Assembly: GCA_035935465.1 (NCBI GenBank)
Contig: DASYXA010000084.1
Span: 1-7,186 of the forward strand
From: UBA4735 sp035935465
GTDB taxonomy: Bacteria > Chloroflexota > Limnocylindria > P2-11E
Direction of reading: 5' to 3'
Length of the DNA stretch: 7,186 nt
Positions within the stretch are counted from its first letter, which is position 1. Each line of letters opens with the position of its first letter. This document shows, in pieces, positions 1-6,181 of the stretch. Both the position numbers and the translations under genes were made by a program. The notes under the pieces are model-generated. The model was given only the letters and a program-made list of their open reading frames with translations. It was not told the origin of the DNA and did no database searches.

Positions 1-563
1 AGCGAGAAGCCGTTCGTGTGCAGACCGTTCGACGGAAGGCCGACGAGCACGTCGCCCTCGCGCACGGAGGCCGGATCGAGGATCCGGTCGCGCGCGACGC
101 CGCCGACCAGGAACCCGGCGAGGTCGTACGCGCCGTCGGCGTACATCCCCGGCATCTCGGCCGTCTCGCCGCCGAGCAGCGCGCAGCCTTGGGCCCGGCA
201 GGCGTCGGCCATCGCGCCCACGACCCGGGAGAAGATCTCGGGGTCGAGCCTGCCGGTGGAGAAGTAGTCGAGGAAGAACAGCGGCTCGGCGCCCATCGCG
301 AGCGCGTCGTTGACGCAGTGATGCACGAGATCGGTGCCGACACCCTCGTGCCGGTCGAGCAGCCGCGCGAGCTCGAGCTTCGTGCCCACGCCGTCGGTCG
401 TCGCGACGAGGACGGTGTCGGCGCCGGTCAGCCGGAACAGCCCGCCGAACGCGCCGATGTCCCCGATGACCTCAGGCCGCTTCGTGGCTTTGACCTTGAG
501 GCGGATCCGCGCGAGCGCGTCCTCGGCCCGCGAGATATCCACGCCCGCGTCCTGGTATCTCAT
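1..563 (-). CDS. purM: PurM, phosphoribosylformylglycinamidine cyclo-ligase (AIR synthetase), 3' part outside window
   Basis: Cytosolic ATP-dependent enzyme that closes FGAM to aminoimidazole ribonucleotide, the step after the PurS/Q/L reaction. The first 187 residues are present, a little over half of the usual length of about 340; the C-terminal part lies beyond the left edge. Visible family signatures: YQDAGVDI at residues 3-10, TTDGVGTKLELA at 55-66, the CVNDALAMGAEPLFFLDY block at 83-100, and GGETAEMPGMY at 131-141. The start is the ATG at 563-561, which shares an ATGA overlap with the stop codon of the upstream vapC gene. The only ribosome-binding-like sequence is a weak GGGGTG eight bases upstream, inside vapC, so translational coupling is likely. 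About 5% of its codons end in A or T. Identity is secure; the coupling is an inference. Confidence 0.97.
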   Translation of the reverse strand, partial: MRYQDAGVDISRAEDALARIRLKVKATKRPEVIGDIGAFGGLFRLTGADTVLVATTDGVGTKLELARLLDRHEGVGTDLVHHCVNDALAMGAEPLFFLDYFSTGRLDPEIFSRVVGAMADACRAQGCALLGGETAEMPGMYADGAYDLAGFLVGGVARDRILDPASVREGDVLVGLPSNGLHTNGFS

Positions 564-988
564 CCGGGAAACACCCCGAGGTTCTCGCGCGTGGCAGCGT
601 CGCGCAGCTCCGAGTCGTAGCTCGCGAGCACCACCGGTGCTGCGCTCACGGCCGCGAGCCGGAGGGCGCCGGCGAGATGAACGGCGTCCATGCCGCGAAG
701 CGCATGCCGCTCCGCGACGTCGCCTGCGGTCGATGCGACGACCTCGTCCAGCTCGACGACCGCGAATCCAGCCAGCCACGTGGCCAGGTCAGCACGCAGC
801 AGCCGAGCGTGCCGGGCATCGATCAGCCGGGCCACGAGCCGACGCCCGATGAACGACCTCGACTCGATCTCGAGCAGGCGCGCGGCCGCGAGGGTGTCGG
901 CGTCGCGTGCCGCTGCGAGCACCTCCGGCGATCCGGCCTCCCGGATCAGCAGCTTCACGAAGGCGCTCGTATCGAAGAACAAGATCAA
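560..988 (-). CDS. vapC: VapC-type PIN-domain toxin (putative ribonuclease)
   Basis: A 142-residue PIN-domain protein of usual VapC length. Known VapC toxins are Mg2+-dependent endoribonucleases that cut tRNA or rRNA and are neutralised by the partner antitoxin. The start is a TTG at 988-986 giving MILFFDTSAFVKLL, a classic VapC opening. It lies six bases after GAGGA (995-999) and overlaps the antitoxin stop (TTGA). PIN acidic residues can be seen: D6 in FFDTSAF, E40 or E42 in ARLLEIES, D101 in GMDAVHLAGAL, and D125 in LASYDSELRDAA, so the active site looks complete. Its stop overlaps the purM start (ATGA). Roughly 15% of its codons end in A or T, against about 5% in purM, which hints at later acquisition. 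RNA target unknown. An open frame continues upstream to 1078, but that part overlaps the antitoxin gene and is rejected. Confidence 0.92.
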   Translation of the reverse strand: MILFFDTSAFVKLLIREAGSPEVLAAARDADTLAAARLLEIESRSFIGRRLVARLIDARHARLLRADLATWLAGFAVVELDEVVASTAGDVAERHALRGMDAVHLAGALRLAAVSAAPVVLASYDSELRDAATRENLGVFPG

Positions 989-1617
989 CCACGATCCTCG
1001 ATCACCAGCTGCGCAGCCGACTTCGGACCGTGGAGCCGCACGCGTGGCGCGCGAGGCTTCGGACCGGTGGACGGCCACCTGACCCGGCCCTCCGCGACGA
1101 GCCGGTCGATGCCGATCGGCACGCCCGCCGGCACGAGCCGCGCGACCGCGGCCCCGTGTTCGGTGACGGTCAGGCTCTCGCCGTTCTTGACCCGGTCGAG
1201 ATACTCGCTCATGGACTCCCTGAGCTCGCGGATCCCGACGTCAGCGTTGTCCGATCGGCGGGCACGAACGGTGGCCCGCAGCTTCTCGACGCGGGACGAG
1301 ATGCGGGACCTGATGACCGGATCGGTCACGTGCCCGCGTGCGTCGAGGCGTCCGCTCTCATGGAGCCGGTAGTGCTCCAGCGCGACGGCTGGGAACCGAC
1401 CGCAGATCGAGCACGGCCGGTATCGCAGGTGGAAGTTGCGTGAATCGGCGAGCCGTTCAGGGGTCACGTCGAGCTTGGGGTGCGCCCGGCGCGCTTCGGG
1501 GAGCGTCACGATCTCGCTTTTTCCGCCGTACCGCCGGTAGAGCGCTTCCGCCCGGGCCTTTTCGGCGGAAAGCGCTCGCGGGTCCGCCCGGCGCGCGTTC
1601 ACCTGCGTCGTCCGCAT
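985..1617 (-). CDS. Phd/YefM-type antitoxin domain protein with a long N-terminal extension
   Basis: A 210-residue protein, over twice the usual 70-90 residues of a Phd/YefM or VapB antitoxin. Residues 126-163 form the recognisable antitoxin DNA-binding core (VGIRELRESMSEYLDRV, then NGESLTVTEHG and AAVARLVP). Residues 168-210 are a basic, proline-rich tail starting IGIDRLVAEGRVRW, of the kind that binds a VapC toxin. Residues 1-125 match no family I recognise; they hold C69-x2-C72-x9-H82-x3-H86, a possible zinc site. The start is the ATG at 1617-1615, four bases after AGGTGG (1622-1627) and just downstream of a promoter. The N-terminal half has the same G/C-rich third positions as the rest, so it appears to be coding. 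An internal GTG at codon 97 could give a conventional antitoxin of about 114 residues. Pairing with VapC and likely autorepression are inferred from position. Confidence 0.85.
   Translation of the reverse strand: MRTTQVNARRADPRALSAEKARAEALYRRYGGKSEIVTLPEARRAHPKLDVTPERLADSRNFHLRYRPCSICGRFPAVALEHYRLHESGRLDARGHVTDPVIRSRISSRVEKLRATVRARRSDNADVGIRELRESMSEYLDRVKNGESLTVTEHGAAVARLVPAGVPIGIDRLVAEGRVRWPSTGPKPRAPRVRLHGPKSAAQLVIEDRG
1541..1576 (-). other. Strong hairpin near the 5' end of the antitoxin coding sequence
   Basis: On the transcript, AGCGCTTTCCGCC (1576-1564) pairs with GGCGGAAGCGCT (1552-1541). This gives 12 base pairs with one bulged base and an 11-base loop. It covers about codons 14-26. 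A downstream segment, CGGCGGAAA at 1528-1520, is complementary to the same left arm (9 bases), so two mutually exclusive pairings are possible. Seen directly; any regulatory role is speculative, since the repeats also encode alanine/glutamate-rich protein. Confidence 0.4.
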
Positions 1618-1621
1618 TCGC

Positions 1622-1627
1622 CCACCT
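1622..1627 (-). promoter_or_regulatory. Ribosome binding site of the antitoxin gene
   Basis: AGGTGG, or GAGGTG in the shifted reading, lies four to five bases before the ATG at 1617. It fixes that start over an in-frame GTG at 1644, which has no comparable motif. Confidence 0.75.
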
Positions 1628-1659
1628 CGCTCAACAGCCGGCACGCGCTCTTCCTACAT

Positions 1660-1688
1660 ACCATATTGATTGTGTACCTATTCGTCAA
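1660..1688 (-). promoter_or_regulatory. Sigma70-like promoter for the antitoxin-vapC(-purM) unit
   Basis: On the minus strand a TTGACG -35 box (1688-1683, five of six consensus bases) is followed by a 17-base spacer and a TATGGT -10 box (1665-1660, four of six). It sits in the only clearly AT-rich patch of the window. The predicted start near 1653 would give a leader of about 36 bases before the antitoxin ATG. The -35 box contains the purF stop codon (1687-1685). Because vapC and purM overlap, this promoter would also transcribe purM. Imperfect symmetry around the -10 region (TACATA and TGTGTA arms, 1655-1676) could be an antitoxin operator, but this is weak. Confidence 0.7.
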
Positions 1689-3076
1689 GAGACCTCGAGC
1701 ACGTCCTTGGTGAGCTCGAGCTGCACCGGGACGAGGTAGTCGCCGGTGAAGCACGCGGTGCAGAGCTGCTCGCGCGTCGCGCCGGTCGCGCGGATCATCC
1801 CCTCGAGCGAGAGGTAGCCGAGCGAATCCGCGCCGACGTGCGCACGGGTCGCGGCCACGTCCATCCGCGAGGCGATGAGCTCGTCGCGGCGGGCCATGTC
1901 GACGCCGAAGAAGCACTGGTGGCGGATCGGGGGCGAGCACACCCGGAGATGCACCTCGCGCGCGCCGTGCCGCTTGAGGAGCTGCACGATCGGCCCGCTC
2001 GTCGAGCCGCGGACGATCGAGTCGTCGACGACCACGACGCGCTTGCCGTCGAGCACGTCGCGCAGCGCGTTGTACTTGAGCGCGACGCTGTGGCGGCGAA
2101 GCTCCGGCGTCGGCTGGATGAAGGTACGCCCGATGTAGCGGTTCTTGATGAGCCCTTCGCGGAACGGGATCCCGCTCTGCCGCGCGTAGCCGACGGCCGC
2201 CGGGATCGCGCTGTCGGGGACCGGGATGACGACATCGGCGTCGGCCGGGTGCTCCTCGGCGAGGATCTCGCCCATCCGCTCCCGCGTCGCGTACACCGAG
2301 CGGCCGCCGATGTCGCTCGACGCGGACGCCAGGTACACGTGCTCGAACACGCAGAGGCCCGTCCGGTCCGCGGCGAGGTCGGCGATCGTCGCCGGCCCGC
2401 GGTCGTCGATCCGGAGGACCTCGCCCGGCCGCACATCGCGCACGGTGTCGGCGCCGATCGTCTCGAGCGCGGAGTTCTCGCTCGCGACGACCCAAGCGTC
2501 GCCCTTGCGACCGAGGCAGAGCGGCCGCACGCCGAGCGGATCGCGGATCGCGTAGAGCGCGCTCGGGGTGAGCAGCGTCAGCGACCACGCGCCGGCGAGC
2601 GCCGGCAGCGCCGCGACGATGCGCTCATCCCAGGTGCCGCCGGCCGCGGTCGCGATGGCCTGCGCGACGACCTCGGTGTCGCTCGAGGTCTCGAACTGCG
2701 CGCCGCGCGCGACGAGGTCGTCCCGCATCTCGCGCGCGTTGATGCAGTTCCCGTTGTGCCCGAGCGCGAGCTCGCCGAGCCGCTCGTCGCGCACGACCAT
2801 CGGCTGGGCGTTCTCGATCCGCGACGAGCCGGTCGTCGAGTAGCGGGTGTGGCCGATCGCGGCGCGGCCGCCGAGCGCCTTCAGGTCCGGCTCGGCGAAG
2901 ACCTGGCCGACGAGGCCCATCCGCCGCACCACGCGCAGGTCACGTCCGTCGGTCGCCGCGATGCCCGCCGACTCCTGCCCGCGGTGCTGGAGCGCGTAGA
3001 GCGCGAAGAACATCAGCCGCGCGGCCTCGCTCGGATCCGCGGTCGACGGGGACCAGATGCCGCACACGCCGCACAC
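1685..3076 (-). CDS. purF: PurF, amidophosphoribosyltransferase
   Basis: First committed enzyme of de novo purine synthesis: PRPP + glutamine to 5-phosphoribosylamine, in the cytosol; its activity is normally feedback-inhibited by purine nucleotides. At 463 residues it is full length. The N-terminal Ntn-type glutaminase domain starts Met1-Cys2 (MCGVCGIW), so the nucleophile Cys2 is exposed by Met removal and there is no propeptide. R78 (GHTRYSTTG), N108-G109 and D133 (SSDTE) are in place. The C-terminal phosphoribosyltransferase half has the PRPP loop VVVVDDSIVRGSTS at 347-360. Cysteines C242, C388, C439 and C442 match the four 4Fe-4S ligands of the Bacillus-type enzyme. The start is GTG (3076-3074), two bases after the purL stop, with GGGAG (3085-3089) eight bases upstream. 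The stop TGA lies inside the -35 box of the following promoter. Confidence 0.98.
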   Translation of the reverse strand: MCGVCGIWSPSTADPSEAARLMFFALYALQHRGQESAGIAATDGRDLRVVRRMGLVGQVFAEPDLKALGGRAAIGHTRYSTTGSSRIENAQPMVVRDERLGELALGHNGNCINAREMRDDLVARGAQFETSSDTEVVAQAIATAAGGTWDERIVAALPALAGAWSLTLLTPSALYAIRDPLGVRPLCLGRKGDAWVVASENSALETIGADTVRDVRPGEVLRIDDRGPATIADLAADRTGLCVFEHVYLASASSDIGGRSVYATRERMGEILAEEHPADADVVIPVPDSAIPAAVGYARQSGIPFREGLIKNRYIGRTFIQPTPELRRHSVALKYNALRDVLDGKRVVVVDDSIVRGSTSGPIVQLLKRHGAREVHLRVCSPPIRHQCFFGVDMARRDELIASRMDVAATRAHVGADSLGYLSLEGMIRATGATREQLCTACFTGDYLVPVQLELTKDVLEVS

Positions 3077-3078
3077 CG

Positions 3079-5328
3079 TTACGACTCCCGTCCGAGCGCG
3101 CGCGCAAGACCGTCCCGATGCGCGCGAACGAGCGCCTCGACCGGCGTGCCGAGCACCGGCGCGATCTCGAGGATGTCGCCGCCGATCGCGCCGAGGGTCC
3201 AGAGCGGCACATCGTGCTCGCTCGCGATCGCGCGGACGAGCAGCTCGTCGGCGGTCCTGATGACGAGCACGATCCCCGACGGCCCTTCGCCGAAGAGCAT
3301 CACGCGCTTGTCGATGCCCCGCACCGCCGGCAGGGTCACCCGCATGCCGACCCGCTCGCGGATCGCGAGCTCCGCGAGGGCCACGCCGAGGCCGCCCTCA
3401 CCCCGGTCGTGGGCGGCGCGGATCGCGCCGCGCGCGTGCGCCGCGAGGACGAAGCGCTGGAGCCGCGCTTCGAGCGCAAGGTCGATGCGGACGGTGCCGC
3501 CGCTGTGCCGGCGCAGGGCGGCGTAGGTCGATCCGGCGAACGAGACCTGGGCGCTCCCGGCGAGCAGCACGAGGTCGCCCGGCTCGCCGCTGCGCGACAC
3601 GATGTGCCGCGCCACGTCGGCGACCCGGCCGACGGCTCCGATGACCGCGGTCGGCCAGATGTCCCGCCCGTGCGTGGCGTTGTACAGGGACACGGTCCCC
3701 GAAACGACCGGCACGCCGAGCGCCGCGCACGCGGCGTTGATCCCCGCGACGGTGCGCTCGAGCTGCCACGCGCCCCCGGGCCGCTCGGGGTTGCCGAGAT
3801 TCAGGCAGTCGGTGATCGCGAGCGGCTCGGCGCCGACGCACACGAGGTTGCGGGTCGCCTCCGCGACCGCGGCCGCGGCGCCGGTGAACGGGTCGATCGA
3901 TGCGACGCGCGGCTGCGCGTCGAGCGCGATCGCGATGCCGTCGGGGCGGCCCTTGATCCGCATGACCGCCGCGTCCGCGCCGGCGCGCGGGCCGAGGACC
4001 GTGTCCGTCCCGACCATCTGGTCGTACGTGCGGTAGAGGATGGCCCGCGACGCGACGTCGGCGGCGCCGAGCAGCTCCAGGAGCTCCAGGCCGATCTTCT
4101 GGAGCGGCTCGGCCGCGACCTGGGGGGTCTCCGGCTGCGGCCCGTCGGCCGGCCGGGCGGCCCAGGTCCGCACGTCGTACTCGGGCGCGTCATCGGCGAG
4201 CGCCCGCGGCGGCAGCGACGCGACGACCTCACCGCCGCTGCTGATCTCGAGGCGCTCGCTAGAGATGACCTCGCCGATGCGGACGCCGTGGAGCTCCCAG
4301 CGCGCGAAGGTGCGCTCGACGTCGGCCTCGCGACCCGGCCGCGGGATCACCAGCATCCGCTCCTGCGACTCGCTGAGCAGCACCTCGTACGGGGTCATTC
4401 CGGTCGCGCGGCGCGGGACCCGATCCACGTCGATGCGCATGCCGACGCCGCTCTTCGCGGCGACCTCGCTCGAGGCGCAGGTGAGGCCGGCGGCGCCGAG
4501 ATCCTGGATCGCTTCGACCGCGTCCTGCGCGACGAGCTCGAGCGTGGCTTCGAGGAGCAGCTTCTCGAGGAACGGGTTGCCGACCTGCACCGACGGCCGC
4601 TTGCTGTCGTCGGCCGAGCCGAGCTCGAAGCTCGCGAGGAGCGACGCGCCGGCGATCCCGTCGCGGCCGGTGTCGGAGCCGACGAGGTACACGGCGCTGC
4701 CGGGCTTCGCGGTCGCGGCCGAGCGCAGGCTCGCGCGCGCGACCAGGCCGACGCACATCGCGTTCACCAGCGGGTTGTCCGCGTAGCCGTCGGCGAACGT
4801 GACGTGCCCGCCGACGTCGGGGATGCCCACGCAGTTGCCGTAGAAGGAGATGCCCCCGACGACGCCCCGGACCATGCGCCGCGTGCGTTCGTCCTGGGGC
4901 GGGCCGAAGAACAGGCCATTGAGGACGGCGATCGGACGCGCGCCCATCGCGAAGATGTCGCGCAGGATCCCGCCGACCCCGGTGGCCGCGCCCTGATACG
5001 GCTCGACCGCCGACGGGTGGTTGTGGCTTTCGACCTTGAACACGCAGAGCAGCCCGTCGCCCAGGTCGACCGCGCCCGCGTTCTCGCCCGGCCCGAGGGC
5101 GACGTGCGCGCCGGTGGTCGGGAGCGTGCGAAGAAGCGTCTTGCTGTGCTTGTAGGCGCAGTGCTCGCTCCACATCGCGCCGAACATGCCCCATTCGAGG
5201 GCGTTCGGCTCGCGGCCGATGCGCGCGCGCACGCGCTCGGCTTCGCTGTCGGTGAGCCCGGCGTCGCGCGGGAGGCTGAGGTTAGGCTGCGCCGTCGTCG
5301 TCCCCGAGGTCATCGGGGAGACGCTCAT
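3079..5328 (-). CDS. purL: PurL, FGAM synthase large catalytic subunit (small-PurL type)
   Basis: Converts FGAR, ATP and ammonia to FGAM in a complex with PurS and the glutaminase PurQ. The length of 749 residues matches the small PurL of the three-subunit enzyme, not the roughly 1,290-residue single-chain type. Residues 45-60 (EWGMFGAMWSEHCAYK) carry the conserved histidine H56. Residues 97-126 (FKVESHNHPSAVEPY, then GAATGVGGILRDIF) form the nucleotide/substrate-binding segment. AIQDLGAAGLTCASSE and, in the second half, AAHDRGEGGLGVALAE mark the duplicated AIRS-like halves. The start is the ATG at 5328-5326, overlapping the stop of the MNT-HEPN gene (ATGA). No well-placed ribosome binding site is seen (GGAG is 14 bases away, in a possible stem), so coupling to the upstream gene is likely. 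An in-frame ATG at codon 6 has no better signal. Confidence 0.98.
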   Translation of the reverse strand: MSVSPMTSGTTTAQPNLSLPRDAGLTDSEAERVRARIGREPNALEWGMFGAMWSEHCAYKHSKTLLRTLPTTGAHVALGPGENAGAVDLGDGLLCVFKVESHNHPSAVEPYQGAATGVGGILRDIFAMGARPIAVLNGLFFGPPQDERTRRMVRGVVGGISFYGNCVGIPDVGGHVTFADGYADNPLVNAMCVGLVARASLRSAATAKPGSAVYLVGSDTGRDGIAGASLLASFELGSADDSKRPSVQVGNPFLEKLLLEATLELVAQDAVEAIQDLGAAGLTCASSEVAAKSGVGMRIDVDRVPRRATGMTPYEVLLSESQERMLVIPRPGREADVERTFARWELHGVRIGEVISSERLEISSGGEVVASLPPRALADDAPEYDVRTWAARPADGPQPETPQVAAEPLQKIGLELLELLGAADVASRAILYRTYDQMVGTDTVLGPRAGADAAVMRIKGRPDGIAIALDAQPRVASIDPFTGAAAAVAEATRNLVCVGAEPLAITDCLNLGNPERPGGAWQLERTVAGINAACAALGVPVVSGTVSLYNATHGRDIWPTAVIGAVGRVADVARHIVSRSGEPGDLVLLAGSAQVSFAGSTYAALRRHSGGTVRIDLALEARLQRFVLAAHARGAIRAAHDRGEGGLGVALAELAIRERVGMRVTLPAVRGIDKRVMLFGEGPSGIVLVIRTADELLVRAIASEHDVPLWTLGAIGGDILEIAPVLGTPVEALVRAHRDGLARALGRES

Positions 5329-5345
5329 GAGACCGTCTCGTCTCC
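5317..5345 (-). other. Possible hairpin around the purL start codon
   Basis: On the transcript GGAGACG (5345-5339) and CGTCTCC (5323-5317) are perfectly complementary over 7 bases. They enclose a 15-base loop containing both the MNT-HEPN stop and the purL ATG. The stem would hide the only SD-like GGAG. Short and possibly coincidental; it matters only if purL is coupled to upstream translation. Confidence 0.3.
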
Positions 5346-6176
5346 GAGGTACGTATCGATCCGATCGGCGAACGCCGCGAGATCGTCGAGGCGGGTCTGC
5401 ATGTGTCCGTACACCTCATCGATGTCCGTCTGCTCCCGGTCGTACGCGAGCAGGTTGCGCAGGTTCGCGAGGTGCTCCAAACGATACGCCAGCTGCCGGT
5501 CGATGATCCCGTGCGCGGCGATCGCGTCGAGGATGTCGTGGTACGCCTCGGGCTGCGGCAGCGCGAGCGCGGCGATGAGGTACGCGCCGGTGCCGAAGGT
5601 GAGCTCGACGGCCTGCTGGAGGTACCACTGCGCGAGCCCGTAGAGCTTCGGATCGCCCTTGAACTTCACGCGGTCGACGCCCTTGAGGTCCTGGAGCAGC
5701 CCGACGTACTCGCGCAGGCGGACGAGCCGCGTGCGCACGTACTCCTCGTCGACCGCGAAGCGCTCGCCGCGCACGCGCTCGGCGAGGGCCTTCGACTGGA
5801 GCTCGTCGTACTTCTTGAACTCGAGGTACTCCATCGTCGTGCGGGCCGCGAACTGCACGCGGCGGCGCTGGTCGCGCTGGAACAGGAGCGACCAGGTGTT
5901 GATCACCTGGGCGCGCTGCAGGAGCGACGCGTTGTTGAGGATGACCACGTCGAGATCGGCGGTCTCGAGGGCCTTGCTGAGCTCGCTCACGAAGTACACC
6001 TGGTAGTCGAAGTACTCGGCGGTCTTGATCTTGTCGAGCAGGAGCAGGCCGACATCGAGGTCACTGAAGCTCCCCGCGAGCTTCCGCGCCGAGGCCGAGC
6101 CGCTCGCGTACGCGATGTCGACCGGCGAGGTCTGGAAGAGCTGGGTGAGCTGGGCCTGCTTCTCGAAGAGATCCAT
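5325..6176 (-). CDS. MNT-HEPN fusion: MntA-like nucleotidyltransferase joined to HepT-like HEPN domain
   Basis: A 283-residue protein inserted between purQ and purL. Residues 1-105 resemble a minimal nucleotidyltransferase: G26-S27 and D39-L40-D41 (FSDLDVGLLL) form the metal site, D76 in DLDVVILNNA is the third acidic residue, and LLFQRD ends the domain. Spacing is GS-x11-DxD, one longer than the usual GS-x10-DxD. Residues 140-283 resemble HepT/DUF86 HEPN proteins (WYLQQAVELTFGTGAYLIAAL, YHDILDAIAAHGII, then LANLRNLLAYDREQTDIDEVY). In type VII toxin-antitoxin pairs these are separate genes and MntA adenylylates HepT. Here the HepT motif R-x4-H-x-Y reads R240-NLLA-Y245-D-R247, so the catalytic histidine and the modified tyrosine are absent. 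The ATG at 6176 follows the purQ stop by five bases; the stop overlaps purL. Codon use matches the pur genes. Function unknown; nucleotide sensing or a structural role is conceivable. Confidence 0.85.
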   Translation of the reverse strand: MDLFEKQAQLTQLFQTSPVDIAYASGSASARKLAGSFSDLDVGLLLLDKIKTAEYFDYQVYFVSELSKALETADLDVVILNNASLLQRAQVINTWSLLFQRDQRRRVQFAARTTMEYLEFKKYDELQSKALAERVRGERFAVDEEYVRTRLVRLREYVGLLQDLKGVDRVKFKGDPKLYGLAQWYLQQAVELTFGTGAYLIAALALPQPEAYHDILDAIAAHGIIDRQLAYRLEHLANLRNLLAYDREQTDIDEVYGHMQTRLDDLAAFADRIDTYLGDETVS

Positions 6177-6181
6177 CTGCC

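Noticed and set aside
71..87. Perfect 7-bp palindrome with a 3-base centre in purM (CCGGATC-GAG-GATCCGG)
   Set aside because: It is fully inside conserved coding sequence (DRILDP) and short stems of this kind are common in GC-rich DNA.
989..1078. Upstream extension of the vapC reading frame to an earlier start
   Set aside because: It lies inside the antitoxin gene; the TTG at 988 has GAGGA at good spacing and gives the standard PIN N-terminus.
1618..1644. Nine-codon extension of the antitoxin to a GTG at 1644
   Set aside because: The ATG at 1617 has AGGTGG at good spacing, and the extension would start only about nine bases after the predicted transcript start, with no ribosome binding site.
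1618..1684. Transcription terminator after purF
   Set aside because: The gap has no GC-rich stem followed by a U tract on the minus strand; the promoter-like boxes explain it better.
1670..3526. Long plus-strand open frame of about 618 codons opposite purF and the end of purL
   Set aside because: It is antisense to clearly identified genes, its product is a low-complexity Arg/Ala/Asp/Val-rich string with no domain, and such frames are expected opposite G/C-ending codons.
3118..5643. Long plus-strand open frame of about 841 codons opposite purL
   Set aside because: Same reason: antisense shadow of purL, Arg/Asp/Ala-rich, no recognisable motif.
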